A program made the translations under genes and the position numbers. Under the pieces are notes generated by a model. The model saw nothing but the letters and a program-made list of their open reading frames with translations, was not told where the DNA came from and did no database searches. A DNA stretch of 64,000 nucleotides from Dictyobacter arantiisoli (GTDB lineage: Bacteria > Chloroflexota > Ktedonobacteria > Ktedonobacterales > Ktedonobacteraceae), in assembly GCF_008326305.1 (NCBI RefSeq), contig NZ_BIXY01000001.1, positions 124,001-188,000 on the forward strand. Direction: 5' to 3'. This document shows, one piece after another, positions 34,552 through 42,717 of the stretch. Each line of letters begins with the position of its first letter. Positions within the stretch are counted from its first letter, which is position 1.

Positions 34552-35436
34552 ATGCATTTAAAACTGACTGCTGCTGATAAAACAGATGTTGGAAAACAAC
34601 GTGATCAAAATGAAGATTCAGCCTATAAACGCGTGGAATCCTCAGAAAATGGTGATCGTGGTCTATTCATTGTGGCTGACGGCATGGGGGGCTATAAGGC
34701 AGGAGAGGTGGCAAGCAGGCTGGCCGTCGAGACAATGAGTAGGGAATTGGATTTTTTCTTCAAACCTGTACATGATCAACCTACTATCAAACTGGAAAAA
34801 TCAGCGCTTGACCCTGACCAGACAGTAAAATTAAAATTTACCCCTGCAAACACATCCGCGAAACAGAAAACTCAGAAGTTGCCTGAAACACAGGCCGTTT
34901 CCTTGATTGGAGATCAACTTGAGTCAGCCATACAACAGGCCAATAAAGCTATCGTGGGATATGGTGAGAAAAAATCATCGGCCCGTGGCCTGGGTAGTAC
35001 CGTCACTGCAGCATTAATTCAAAATGATCAGGCTTATATTGCCAACGTTGGCGACAGTCGTACGTATCTGTTACGAGGAGACAAATTAGCCCCGGTGACT
35101 CGTGATCACTCACTGGTCGCAAGGCTGGTCGAATCGAAACAAATCGACCCAGATGATGTCTATACCCATCCGCAGAGAAACCTGATTTATCGCTCTCTGG
35201 GTGCTGGACATAAACATGTCGAGGTAGATATTTTCCATGAAGTGCTGCAACCGGGTGACAAATTATTGTTATGTTCCGACGGCTTATGGGAAATGATACG
35301 GCATCAGGATCTACGCAGCGCGCTTGGTGAGCAAAAGAGTCCGCAAGCTATTTGCGACGCCCTGATTGATCTGGCAAATGCCAACGGTGGAGAAGATAAC
35401 ATCTCAGCGATTGTTGTGCATATAAGTGCCCTGTAA
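34552..35436 (+). CDS. PP2C-family Ser/Thr protein phosphatase 1
   Basis: A 294-residue stand-alone phosphatase. Metal-binding motifs are visible in RDQNEDS (Glu21/Asp22), VADGMGGYKAGE (Asp43), GSTVTAALI and VGDSRTYLL, CSDGLWEM, and GGEDNISAIVV. An insertion of about 60 residues between DGMGG and GSTV (TIKLEKSALDPDQTVKLKF) is polar and unique. It would remove phosphate from Ser/Thr residues, most simply from the kinase encoded 32 bases downstream or that kinase's targets. It has no transmembrane segment. Confidence 0.93.
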   Translation: MHLKLTAADKTDVGKQRDQNEDSAYKRVESSENGDRGLFIVADGMGGYKAGEVASRLAVETMSRELDFFFKPVHDQPTIKLEKSALDPDQTVKLKFTPANTSAKQKTQKLPETQAVSLIGDQLESAIQQANKAIVGYGEKKSSARGLGSTVTAALIQNDQAYIANVGDSRTYLLRGDKLAPVTRDHSLVARLVESKQIDPDDVYTHPQRNLIYRSLGAGHKHVEVDIFHEVLQPGDKLLLCSDGLWEMIRHQDLRSALGEQKSPQAICDALIDLANANGGEDNISAIVVHISAL

Positions 35437-35468
35437 ACATCCTGAGTGCATTTGGAGAAAATGTTTGT

Positions 35469-37583
35469 ATGGCCCTCCCAATAGGTACGGTCCTTGACGG
35501 AAAATTTAAGATTGTGCAGATTCTTGGCGAAGGTGGTATGGGCACCGTCTACAAAGTAGAACAGATCGGAACCCCACCAGGTACTCCTCCCTATTATTAT
35601 GCTGTCAAAGAACTGCTGATCAGTCCAAATACCAGTGAAGAAGATCGCAAATCTGCGATTGAACGCTTTAATAAAGAGATTGCCCTGCTGCGGGGTCTGA
35701 AACATCCACGTATCGCGGCCTTGATGTTGCCTTTTCAGGAACGTGGCAACTATTACTTCGCGATGGAATTTGTTCCGGGGCGTAGCCTGGAGAAAATTCT
35801 TGAAACCACCCGAGGTCCCTTACCCGAGGAGCAGGTAATACGCTGGATGATTCAGGTATGTGAAGCCCTGACCTATATTCATACGCGCAATCCTCCCATC
35901 ATTCTGCGCGATTTAAAACCCGGGAATATTATGATTACGCCAGATGATGAGGTGCAATTGATCGACTTCGGCATTGCACGCCGTTTCGATGCCAATAAAC
36001 GAACCAATACAGAGAATCTAGGGACCATTTCCTACGCCTCACCTGAGCATCTGGGTTCGATTACCATGCCTGGTCAACGGCGCACAGCTCAGAATCCTGG
36101 CAAACTGGTGCAAACGGACGCACGTTCTGATATGTATTCACTGGGTGCGACCATGTATCACTTGCTCACGAACTATGAGCCAGACCCGATCCAGACTCCA
36201 CCGCAGGGAAGCATACTGGCAAAAAATCCCCGTCTTCGTACGATCCAATTGGGAAACAAAACAGTTTGTCCGGTGGAGCAGGTGATTATTAAGGCAATGC
36301 AACAGGATCCCGCGCAGCGCTTTCAAAGTGCTGAAGCGATGCGCGTGGCCCTGTACCAATGTCTGCCCAATCAGGCTGCTCCAACCACCATCCAGATTCC
36401 TGCCCTGACGCCCAACGCGACCATTATGGTACCGGCAATGGGCACAACATCTCAAACATTGAATGGTGGTGGCGCGATTTGTCCCAAATGCGGCTTTCAG
36501 AATCGACCAGGAGCCAAATTTTGTAAACGCGATGGACAACCCCTGGTCCAGGGAGCTTCAATCGCGCCACCGCAACAGCGCGCTCAACCACCTCGCGCAC
36601 CCATTCGCGCACGACCTGTACAGTCCGCCATTCAAGCACGGCCTATACAATCCCAACCAATTAAGGCACGGCCCGTACAATCCAATGGCAGCATTCAGGC
36701 ACGACCAGTCGTACCAGCCTCTAACGCAGGTATTCAAGCACGGCCAGTTCAACCAATTCTGGCGCGTCCGGTCACGGCGACGGCGGTGGCAGATCCGCAA
36801 ACGGCCTTTCGTGCTGGGACGCAGGCGTTGCAAAAGCGCGACTTTCCTGAGGCGATTCGTCAGTTCCAACTGGCGCGCACGCGGGGAGCTGTGAATTTTG
36901 AGGCGCTTGATAATCTCGGTCGTGCCTATCGTCAATATGGACAGGCGGTGCGCGAAAGCGATCAAAAGCTCTATGCCGAAAATATGAAGCAGGCTGCCAA
37001 GCATTTTGAAGAGGCGCTACATATAAAGCCGGATGCATTGGATGCCCAGTTTCAATCAGGGATGTGCTATCGCGATCTCAAGCTGTACCATCAGGCATCC
37101 TCGGCCTTTAAAAGAGCACTGGCCCTGGCGCCTAATGATCCCGCGGTCTACTATCAATTAGGATTAGTAGCCAGCGAGCAAGGCTTAAACACTGAGGCAA
37201 TCTCTTACTTCAAGCGTGGTCTGGAAATTAGTCCAGATCATGCGTTGATCTTAGTCGCGCTGGGACGCCTCTATACTGAAATGAAGAACCATCTTCCTGC
37301 CGCCATTGCTTCTCTGCAACGTGCCACTCAGATTGATCCTGCTTTATGGGAAGGCTGGTATGAGTTGGGCCGCGCCCATATGAAGGCCAGAGAATGGAAC
37401 TTTGCCTTGAGTGCTTTGCGGCGTGCGCTCCAGATACAGACTCAGTCATCATCTCTCTATAGCGCTATGGCTAGCTGTTTTCTCAATGTAAAAAAGAAGT
37501 CGGATGCCCGGCAGATGGTCAAAGAGGCGCTTCAGCGCGATCCTCAGAATGCCGAAGCTATTCGCATACAAAAACAACTTTAA
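35469..37583 (+). CDS. Ser/Thr protein kinase with zinc-ribbon, ARPVQ repeats and C-terminal TPRs
   Basis: 704 residues. The kinase domain (about 10-290) has the Gly-loop GEGGMGTVY, Lys47 in YYAVKELL, LRDLKPGNIMI (Asp148; Leu replaces the usual His of HRD) and DFG at 166-168. A zinc-ribbon-like segment CPKCGFQNRPGAKFC starts at Cys338, with the fourth ligand replaced by Asp. Then comes a linker of repeated ARPVQ/ARPIQ units (about 375-440), then about seven TPR-like repeats to the end (AIRQFQLARTRGAVNFEAL, PDALDAQF and similar). No transmembrane helix is seen, unlike PknB/StkP. It is probably the central kinase of the block, with the TPRs recruiting substrates. Confidence 0.93.
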   Translation: MALPIGTVLDGKFKIVQILGEGGMGTVYKVEQIGTPPGTPPYYYAVKELLISPNTSEEDRKSAIERFNKEIALLRGLKHPRIAALMLPFQERGNYYFAMEFVPGRSLEKILETTRGPLPEEQVIRWMIQVCEALTYIHTRNPPIILRDLKPGNIMITPDDEVQLIDFGIARRFDANKRTNTENLGTISYASPEHLGSITMPGQRRTAQNPGKLVQTDARSDMYSLGATMYHLLTNYEPDPIQTPPQGSILAKNPRLRTIQLGNKTVCPVEQVIIKAMQQDPAQRFQSAEAMRVALYQCLPNQAAPTTIQIPALTPNATIMVPAMGTTSQTLNGGGAICPKCGFQNRPGAKFCKRDGQPLVQGASIAPPQQRAQPPRAPIRARPVQSAIQARPIQSQPIKARPVQSNGSIQARPVVPASNAGIQARPVQPILARPVTATAVADPQTAFRAGTQALQKRDFPEAIRQFQLARTRGAVNFEALDNLGRAYRQYGQAVRESDQKLYAENMKQAAKHFEEALHIKPDALDAQFQSGMCYRDLKLYHQASSAFKRALALAPNDPAVYYQLGLVASEQGLNTEAISYFKRGLEISPDHALILVALGRLYTEMKNHLPAAIASLQRATQIDPALWEGWYELGRAHMKAREWNFALSALRRALQIQTQSSSLYSAMASCFLNVKKKSDARQMVKEALQRDPQNAEAIRIQKQL

Positions 37584-37596
37584 AAGGAGGGCAGGA

Positions 37597-39498
37597 ATGC
37601 TCTGTCCGTTGTGTCATACACAAAACCGCGATAATGCTAGATTCTGTAAAGGCTGTGGTCAGCTATTAATAGCTGATGACGCGCATGAGGTGAGTACCGG
37701 GCAACCAGCAACCGTGGAACAGCCTGACTCTATCGAGCATGCTGAGATACAGAGAACGCCTTCCTCCCAGCATGCGAATACCACGCCTGAAGCAGGTTCG
37801 GATACAGATACCAATCCACAGCCGACATCAACCGAGGCACCTGAATATATTGAGACGACAGTACCTGCAGCAGAGGAACTGCCACAGGCACCATCTACTG
37901 ACGCAACGCCTGCATCTGAACCTGCCACGACTGAGGCCGAAAATAGTCAGCCAGACGTATCAACAGAAGAGGATATCAGTCAGGCACCAACCCAGATTTT
38001 AACACAGCAGCAGATGCTGGAATTTCATGCCCGACGCTGGAAACAGGAGGCCGAGCATGAGCAGCAATTGCAACAGATTGGCGCGAAATATGACGATATC
38101 GCTGATGCCCCGACGCTCTTGATAACACCGCAGACGCAGGCAGAGGAGGTCAGCAGCGAAACGACACCAGAACAGACACACACAGAGGGTGCAGAGGGTG
38201 CTCCTCCACAAAATAATGTTTCTGAAGCGCCTGCACAGGAAGAGGAGAACGTGGAACCAATTATTAATGACCATGAACCAGAAGCTGAAGCGAAGACAAC
38301 TGGCACAGAACCAGCAGAGACAGGCACGGAGGCGAATGCCACGCCAACAATAACGCCAGCAGCCGAAGTAGGTACCATCGTTGGTGGTCGCTATGAGATT
38401 GCGCAGGTACTGAATACAGCAGACAACGAACATGTATACGTCGTCACGGATCATCAGGGATATCAGCATTGCTGGAATTGTAGCTCTGAGCAGAACGCTG
38501 AAGGCGACGAGTTTTGTATTGATTGTGGTGCAGAACTGCTCAATGCCTCCTATGTGCTACATGAGTATTCTGCTACGGCACAGCAAGGTGATGAAGCCCA
38601 GGTCTTACAGGGACAAATCGTCAATACCTTTGTGGATAACGAGAACACCTATGTTGTGGAACAACCACAGACAACACAAACAGCCTTTCCCAATGGTGTT
38701 CATCTGATCGGGGCGAGCAACTCTGATGCCGGCACAGTACGCCGTAGTGAGCCGAATGAAGATAGTACACTGACCCTGACACTCGAACGCGTGCATGAGT
38801 CGATTTCCACACCAGTTGGTCTGTATGTGGTTGCCGATGGTATGGGCGGACATGCCAATGGACAGGGCGCGAGCCGCACGACCATCGCCTTGATCGCCGA
38901 ACGCGTGACCCGCGAACTCTTGCTCGCTCCCTTGCAGGCCGAAAAAGCCGGCGAGGCGGTTCCCGCCACGGATGATGAGACCTACAAAGAACTGCTGCGT
39001 GGCGCGATTGAAGGAGCCAATACTACCCTCTGCCAGATCAATCAAAAAGACAAATCTGACATGGGCTCTACGCTGACGGGATTTATGATTATCGGGGATC
39101 ATGCGTATATATTCAACGTAGGCGATAGTCGTACGTATATGTTAAGAGATGAAAAACTCTATCAGTTAACGAACGATCACTCGCTGGTTGGACAATTGGT
39201 CGCTGGTGGTCTGATTGAGCCGGATGATGTGTATACCCATCCACAGCGCAATCAGATTTTCCGCAGCATTGGGGATAAGCAGAATGTACAGGTGGATTTG
39301 TTTACTCAACAGATTCATCCCGGCGATATCCTCTTGAGTTGTTCGGATGGACTGTGGGAAATGGTACGCGATCCACAGATCACCGATCTACTCAATCAAG
39401 CACCTGATCCACAGGCCGCCTGCACACAACTGATTGAGGTAGCTAATGCGAATGGTGGAGAAGACAATGTCAGCGCAGTCGTCGTTTTTGTGCGCTAA
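37597..39498 (+). CDS. PP2C-family phosphatase 2 with two zinc ribbons and acidic linker
   Basis: 633 residues. An N-terminal zinc ribbon (CPLCHTQNRDNARFCKGC; Cys3, 6, 17, 20) is followed by about 230 residues of Glu/Thr/Pro/Ala-rich disordered sequence. A short segment VGGRYEIAQVLNTADNEHVY then resembles the beginning of a kinase N-lobe. A second zinc ribbon (CWNCSSEQNAEGDEFCIDC) and a C-terminal PP2C domain (VADGMGGHANGQGASR, GSTLTGFMI, VGDSRTYML, CSDGLWEM, GGEDNVSAVVV) complete the protein. AAGGAGG at 37584-37590 fixes the start at 37597, 13 bases after the kinase stop, so translation is coupled. Confidence 0.92.
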   Translation: MLCPLCHTQNRDNARFCKGCGQLLIADDAHEVSTGQPATVEQPDSIEHAEIQRTPSSQHANTTPEAGSDTDTNPQPTSTEAPEYIETTVPAAEELPQAPSTDATPASEPATTEAENSQPDVSTEEDISQAPTQILTQQQMLEFHARRWKQEAEHEQQLQQIGAKYDDIADAPTLLITPQTQAEEVSSETTPEQTHTEGAEGAPPQNNVSEAPAQEEENVEPIINDHEPEAEAKTTGTEPAETGTEANATPTITPAAEVGTIVGGRYEIAQVLNTADNEHVYVVTDHQGYQHCWNCSSEQNAEGDEFCIDCGAELLNASYVLHEYSATAQQGDEAQVLQGQIVNTFVDNENTYVVEQPQTTQTAFPNGVHLIGASNSDAGTVRRSEPNEDSTLTLTLERVHESISTPVGLYVVADGMGGHANGQGASRTTIALIAERVTRELLLAPLQAEKAGEAVPATDDETYKELLRGAIEGANTTLCQINQKDKSDMGSTLTGFMIIGDHAYIFNVGDSRTYMLRDEKLYQLTNDHSLVGQLVAGGLIEPDDVYTHPQRNQIFRSIGDKQNVQVDLFTQQIHPGDILLSCSDGLWEMVRDPQITDLLNQAPDPQAACTQLIEVANANGGEDNVSAVVVFVR

Positions 39499-39590
39499 CG
39501 GCTGAGTTTCCCGACTGCTCTGCGGCACGCTGGAGATGAGGTTTGCAAGCACGAAAATCACTTCCAATGCTGTAGATACAGAAAGCAGTA

Positions 39591-39599
39591 TGATATACT
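39591..39599 (+). promoter_or_regulatory. Extended -10 promoter of the VWA gene
   Basis: TGATATACT fits TGnTATAAT with one mismatch. No convincing -35 was found. It lies in the 137-base gap before the VWA gene and would allow expression apart from the kinase/phosphatase genes. Confidence 0.4.
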
Positions 39600-39635
39600 G
39601 GGAAACCAGCCGAATGCGAAAGGAGCAAATGCAAT

Positions 39636-40874
39636 ATGCCCGGAGAGGTAAATCTGGTCCACCAACTAGGCAAGGATTATATGCCAGTAACTGGTGGTAG
39701 CCAATTAGCATATCTTTTATTAGAAGCCAAACCGACGGCTTTAATGGCACAGGTACGCATGCCATTGAACTTTGCCCTGGTGATTGACCATTCAGGCTCG
39801 ATGAAGGGCGCGAAGCTGAGAAATATCCGTGAAGCAGTGAAGATGGTGATTGATCGTCTTGAGCCGAGCGATTACATTTCTGTGATCATCTTTGATGATA
39901 CCGCACAGGTCATTATTCCCTCGATGCCAGCCAATGATAAACCAGGCATGAAGGCAGCCATAGATCGTATCCAGGATGCTGGCGGCACGACGATGTCCCT
40001 GGGTATGACGCAGGGTCTGGGTGAACTGCGGCGCTGGAATATTCCAAATGCAGTCAACCGTATGATCCTCTTGACAGATGGGGTAACATACGGTGATACT
40101 GATCGTTGTCGCCAGTTAGCGCGGGAGGCCGCCTCGGCTGGTATTGCGATCTATCCTCTGGGCATTGGCTCTGACTGGGATGAAGGACTGCTGGATGACA
40201 TTGGTCAGCTCAGCGGCGGTCCGCCAGCTGAGTTCATCAAATCACCAACCGACGCGATGAGCCTCTTTGAGCAGCAGGTACAGAGCGCGGTGGCCGTCGC
40301 CGTTCGGAACACGACCGTGACATTACGCCTGCCAACAGGCGTGTCACCACGGAAGGCCGTCAAGGTTCTACCGCTCATCCGCGATGTAGAAGCCAATGCG
40401 CTATCCGACCGTCAGGTTGTGATCAATCTGGGTGATCTCGAAAAAGATACCGCACAATCGGTCCTTGTCGAGCTGATGATTGACCCACGTCCGGCAGGGC
40501 TCTTCCGTATCGCTCAGGCTGAACTGTCCTACGATGTACCAGTCGTCGGTCTGGTGGGCGAAAAAATTCGGGAAGATATTAAAGTGACCTTTAGCAATGA
40601 CGCGAATTTAAACTCGCAGGTCAATGCTCTGGTCATGAACTTTGCCGAAAAATCAAATGCACAACGCCTGGTCACACGCATTCTGGATGAATATAAACGC
40701 ACCGGAAAGGCGACAACAAAAATTGCGCCAAATGTGACACGCGTCCTGGATGCCGAAACGCTTTCGGCGATTGAACAGATCAATCAAGGTCAGCAAATTT
40801 CGCAAGAACAGGTAAAATCTATCGGAAATAAGACGCGTAAATTGACGCAACGTCTGGATGATTTGCTTCCATAA
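39636..40874 (+). CDS. VWA-domain protein
   Basis: 412 residues, no signal peptide or membrane segment, so cytosolic. The von Willebrand A domain (about 45-225) has an intact MIDAS: DHSGSM (Asp51, Ser53, Ser55), the Thr in GGTTMSLGM, and the Asp in LLTDGVTYGDTD. The C-terminal half is beta-rich (VRNTTVTLRLPTGVSPRKAV) then helical with a Lys/Gln-rich end. Such proteins bind partners through a metal ion. An AAGGAG lies 10 bases upstream. Its place between the phosphatases and an FHA protein suggests it is an effector or adaptor of that pathway. Confidence 0.9.
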   Translation: MPGEVNLVHQLGKDYMPVTGGSQLAYLLLEAKPTALMAQVRMPLNFALVIDHSGSMKGAKLRNIREAVKMVIDRLEPSDYISVIIFDDTAQVIIPSMPANDKPGMKAAIDRIQDAGGTTMSLGMTQGLGELRRWNIPNAVNRMILLTDGVTYGDTDRCRQLAREAASAGIAIYPLGIGSDWDEGLLDDIGQLSGGPPAEFIKSPTDAMSLFEQQVQSAVAVAVRNTTVTLRLPTGVSPRKAVKVLPLIRDVEANALSDRQVVINLGDLEKDTAQSVLVELMIDPRPAGLFRIAQAELSYDVPVVGLVGEKIREDIKVTFSNDANLNSQVNALVMNFAEKSNAQRLVTRILDEYKRTGKATTKIAPNVTRVLDAETLSAIEQINQGQQISQEQVKSIGNKTRKLTQRLDDLLP

Positions 40875-40994
40875 GGAGCAGGCCATCGGCCATTCTTACT
40901 TCCATAAACGAGGAATTTACCTGCGCAAATGCATTTACGATGATGTTAAACAAGCTGTGTATAGAACAATAAGACAGAGGAAGGATACATTCTT

Positions 40995-41672
40995 ATGTCG
41001 GTACAATGCTCTTTAGGCCATGATAATCCTGATGGATCGGCATTCTGTGATGAATGTGGTGAGCCACTGAGTGCGGCAGCACCAGCTCCTGCAGCTCAGT
41101 CACCGGCTCCGGCGGCCCAGGCCGCGCCAGGCAACCAGGCGTCACCAGCTGGCACCCAGACGTGCTCATCCTGTGGCGCGGAGAATCCTGCCGGTGAGGC
41201 TTTTTGTTCCAACTGTGGCGTTAGCCTGTTAGGCGCGCCCGCCCCAGTGGCACAGGCTCCGGCCGCCGTTTCAGCCGCTCCCGAGTCAAATACGGCAGCA
41301 CAGGCTGCTCCACAGTCGACAGGCTCCGCAGTTGCTGCTCCGAGTGCCTTGCAGGCAAGATTGATTGTTGAGGCCGACAATCAAGAATTCGACCTGAGTG
41401 GCAAAGAGAATATCACCATCGGTCGCGAAGATGCCGTCAGCAACATTTATCCCGATGTGGATCTGACTCCCCATGCCGGTGAAGAAGGTGGCGTCTCACG
41501 CTTACATGCCAGAATCTTTGTAGACAATGGTCAGTATATGCTTGAGGATGAAAATAGTACTAATTTCACATTCCTCAATCGTCAACGTCTGGCGGGCAAA
41601 ACGCCAACCCCGCTGCATGACAATGACGAGGTCCGTTTAGGACGCGTGCTCTTGCGCTTCAAAACCGCGTAA
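40995..41672 (+). CDS. FHA-domain protein with two zinc ribbons
   Basis: 225 residues. Two zinc-ribbon-like motifs open the protein: CSLGHDNPDGSAFCDEC (near residue 5, one Cys replaced by His) and CSSCGAENPAGEAFCSNC (near 56). Both are set in Ala/Pro/Gln-rich linkers. The C-terminal FHA domain (about 118-222) shows ITIGREDAV, the phosphothreonine-binding Arg and Ser/His in GGVSRLHARIF, and LNRQRLAGKTP. FHA domains read phosphothreonine, so it is the natural reader for the kinase encoded upstream. A 12-bp hairpin follows at 41713-41753. Confidence 0.92.
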   Translation: MSVQCSLGHDNPDGSAFCDECGEPLSAAAPAPAAQSPAPAAQAAPGNQASPAGTQTCSSCGAENPAGEAFCSNCGVSLLGAPAPVAQAPAAVSAAPESNTAAQAAPQSTGSAVAAPSALQARLIVEADNQEFDLSGKENITIGREDAVSNIYPDVDLTPHAGEEGGVSRLHARIFVDNGQYMLEDENSTNFTFLNRQRLAGKTPTPLHDNDEVRLGRVLLRFKTA

Positions 41673-41712
41673 AAAAGAGCAAAGCAGGACTTTCCCATGC
41701 CACAATATATGG

Positions 41713-41753
41713 GGAGAAGCAAGCCTGACACTATGCCAGAAGCTTGCTTCTCC
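41713..41753 (+). terminator. Hairpin after the FHA gene
   Basis: Arms GGAGAAGCAAGC and GCTTGCTTCTCC are a perfect 12-bp pair with a 17-nt loop, 40 bases after the stop. No T-run follows, so it may be Rho-assisted or merely protective. Confidence 0.5.
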
Positions 41754-41853
41754 ATCCTGAGAAACGTAGCGGGTATCTGGTTGGAAGGGGAAGAAACTCC
41801 TCACTATTCGATCACATTTATTGAAAAGTTCTGAAGTTTTTCTTGCCGTAGAA

Positions 41854-41882
41854 TTGACAGTACGTCTGATACTCGCTATAAT
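41854..41882 (+). promoter_or_regulatory. Consensus sigma70 promoter of the rpmH cluster
   Basis: TTGACA (41854-41859) and TATAAT (41877-41882) are both perfect and separated by 17 bases. Transcription would start near 41889, about 32 bases before the rpmH ATG. It is the strongest promoter seen in the window, as expected for a ribosomal protein gene. Confidence 0.85.
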
Positions 41883-41920
41883 CTACGGGATATCTTGAGT
41901 GGAGGCTATGAAAGGGTCTT

Positions 41921-42055
41921 ATGAAACGCACCTGGCAACCAAAACGCATTCCGCGTAAACGTGAACATGGATTTATGAAGCGTATGTCCACCCGCAATGG
42001 ACGTCGTGTGATCAAAGCACGCCGCGCCAAAGGGCGCTGGAGCTTAACTGTCTAG
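41921..42055 (+). CDS. rpmH: 50S ribosomal protein L34
   Basis: A 44-residue basic protein, [18 protein letters not shown] then [20 protein letters not shown], typical of L34, which binds 23S rRNA near the exit tunnel. AAAGGG lies 4 bases before the ATG; another ATG 13 bases upstream is in a different frame and soon stops. It is the first gene of the conserved rpmH-rnpA-yidD-yidC-jag order. In many bacteria dnaA lies nearby on the other side, but here an FHA gene does. Confidence 0.97.
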   Translation: MKRTWQPKRIPRKREHGFMKRMSTRNGRRVIKARRAKGRWSLTV

Positions 42056-42073
42056 GCTCGCCTGGATAGCATT

Positions 42074-42445
42074 ATGGCACTCAATCGTGCGGTACGCTTA
42101 CGTAAGAATAGTGATTTCCAGCGAGTAAGGCAGCAGGGAAGCAGTACGTCATCCCGGCTGCTTATCCTCGCTTGGAAAGCAAATGATCAAGCAGCACTGC
42201 GAGTAGGATTTGTTGTGAGTAAACGCATCTCCAAACGAGCAGTGCGGCGAAATCATATCAAACGCCTGCTTGCAGAGGCGGTTCGTCCTTATATTGCGGA
42301 TATCCCTTCCGGTTTTGATTTAGTATTTAGCGCAAGAAATCAGATCGTTGATATACGATTACCTGTTCTGATACAGGATATATCTACGTTGTTACGTCGG
42401 GCGCGACTCCTTGAACACGCTCCCAAAGTGGAGACCAAGAGTTGA
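42074..42445 (+). CDS. rnpA: Ribonuclease P protein component
   Basis: A 123-residue basic protein that assists the RNase P RNA in 5' maturation of tRNA precursors. The conserved RNR region is seen as KRAVRRNHIKRLLAEAVR, preceded by LRVGFVVSKRISK, and the N-terminal LRKNSDFQRVRQQG is typical. It begins 18 bases after the rpmH stop, the usual spacing, and has the family's usual length. Confidence 0.96.
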   Translation: MALNRAVRLRKNSDFQRVRQQGSSTSSRLLILAWKANDQAALRVGFVVSKRISKRAVRRNHIKRLLAEAVRPYIADIPSGFDLVFSARNQIVDIRLPVLIQDISTLLRRARLLEHAPKVETKS

Positions 42446-42466
42446 ATATACGCAAGGGTGTGTAAC

Positions 42467-42694
42467 GTGAAATATATCGCACTGGTAATGATTCGTGTCT
42501 ATCAGCACACGCTGTCGGTAATCCTGCCTTCATCGTGTCGATTTACTCCCTCATGCTCACATTACGGATATGAGGCTATTCAACGCTTTGGCTTTTTCCG
42601 TGGCGGCTTGATGACTATCAAACGTATTGGCCGCTGCCATCCCTTTTATCATGGTGACCTCTATGATCCAGTCCCCGAGCATCTGGGTAACTGA
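42467..42694 (+). CDS. yidD: Membrane protein insertion efficiency factor YidD
   Basis: A 75-residue protein that aids YidC/Sec insertion at the inner face of the membrane. The family signature is CRFTPSCSHYGYEAIQRFG followed by RCHPFYHGDLYDPVP. Translation probably starts at the GTG at 42467, giving KYIALVMIRVYQH as the amphipathic N-terminus, with AAGGG 8 bases upstream; a GTG at 42458 is less well placed. It sits between rnpA and yidC in the canonical order. Confidence 0.95.
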   Translation: MKYIALVMIRVYQHTLSVILPSSCRFTPSCSHYGYEAIQRFGFFRGGLMTIKRIGRCHPFYHGDLYDPVPEHLGN

Positions 42695-42717
42695 TCAAGG
42701 AAGGCAGGAGTGTTCTT

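Noticed and set aside
41673-41920. Replication origin next to rpmH
   Set aside because: No DnaA-box-like repeats, no AT-rich unwinding region of note and no dnaA gene.
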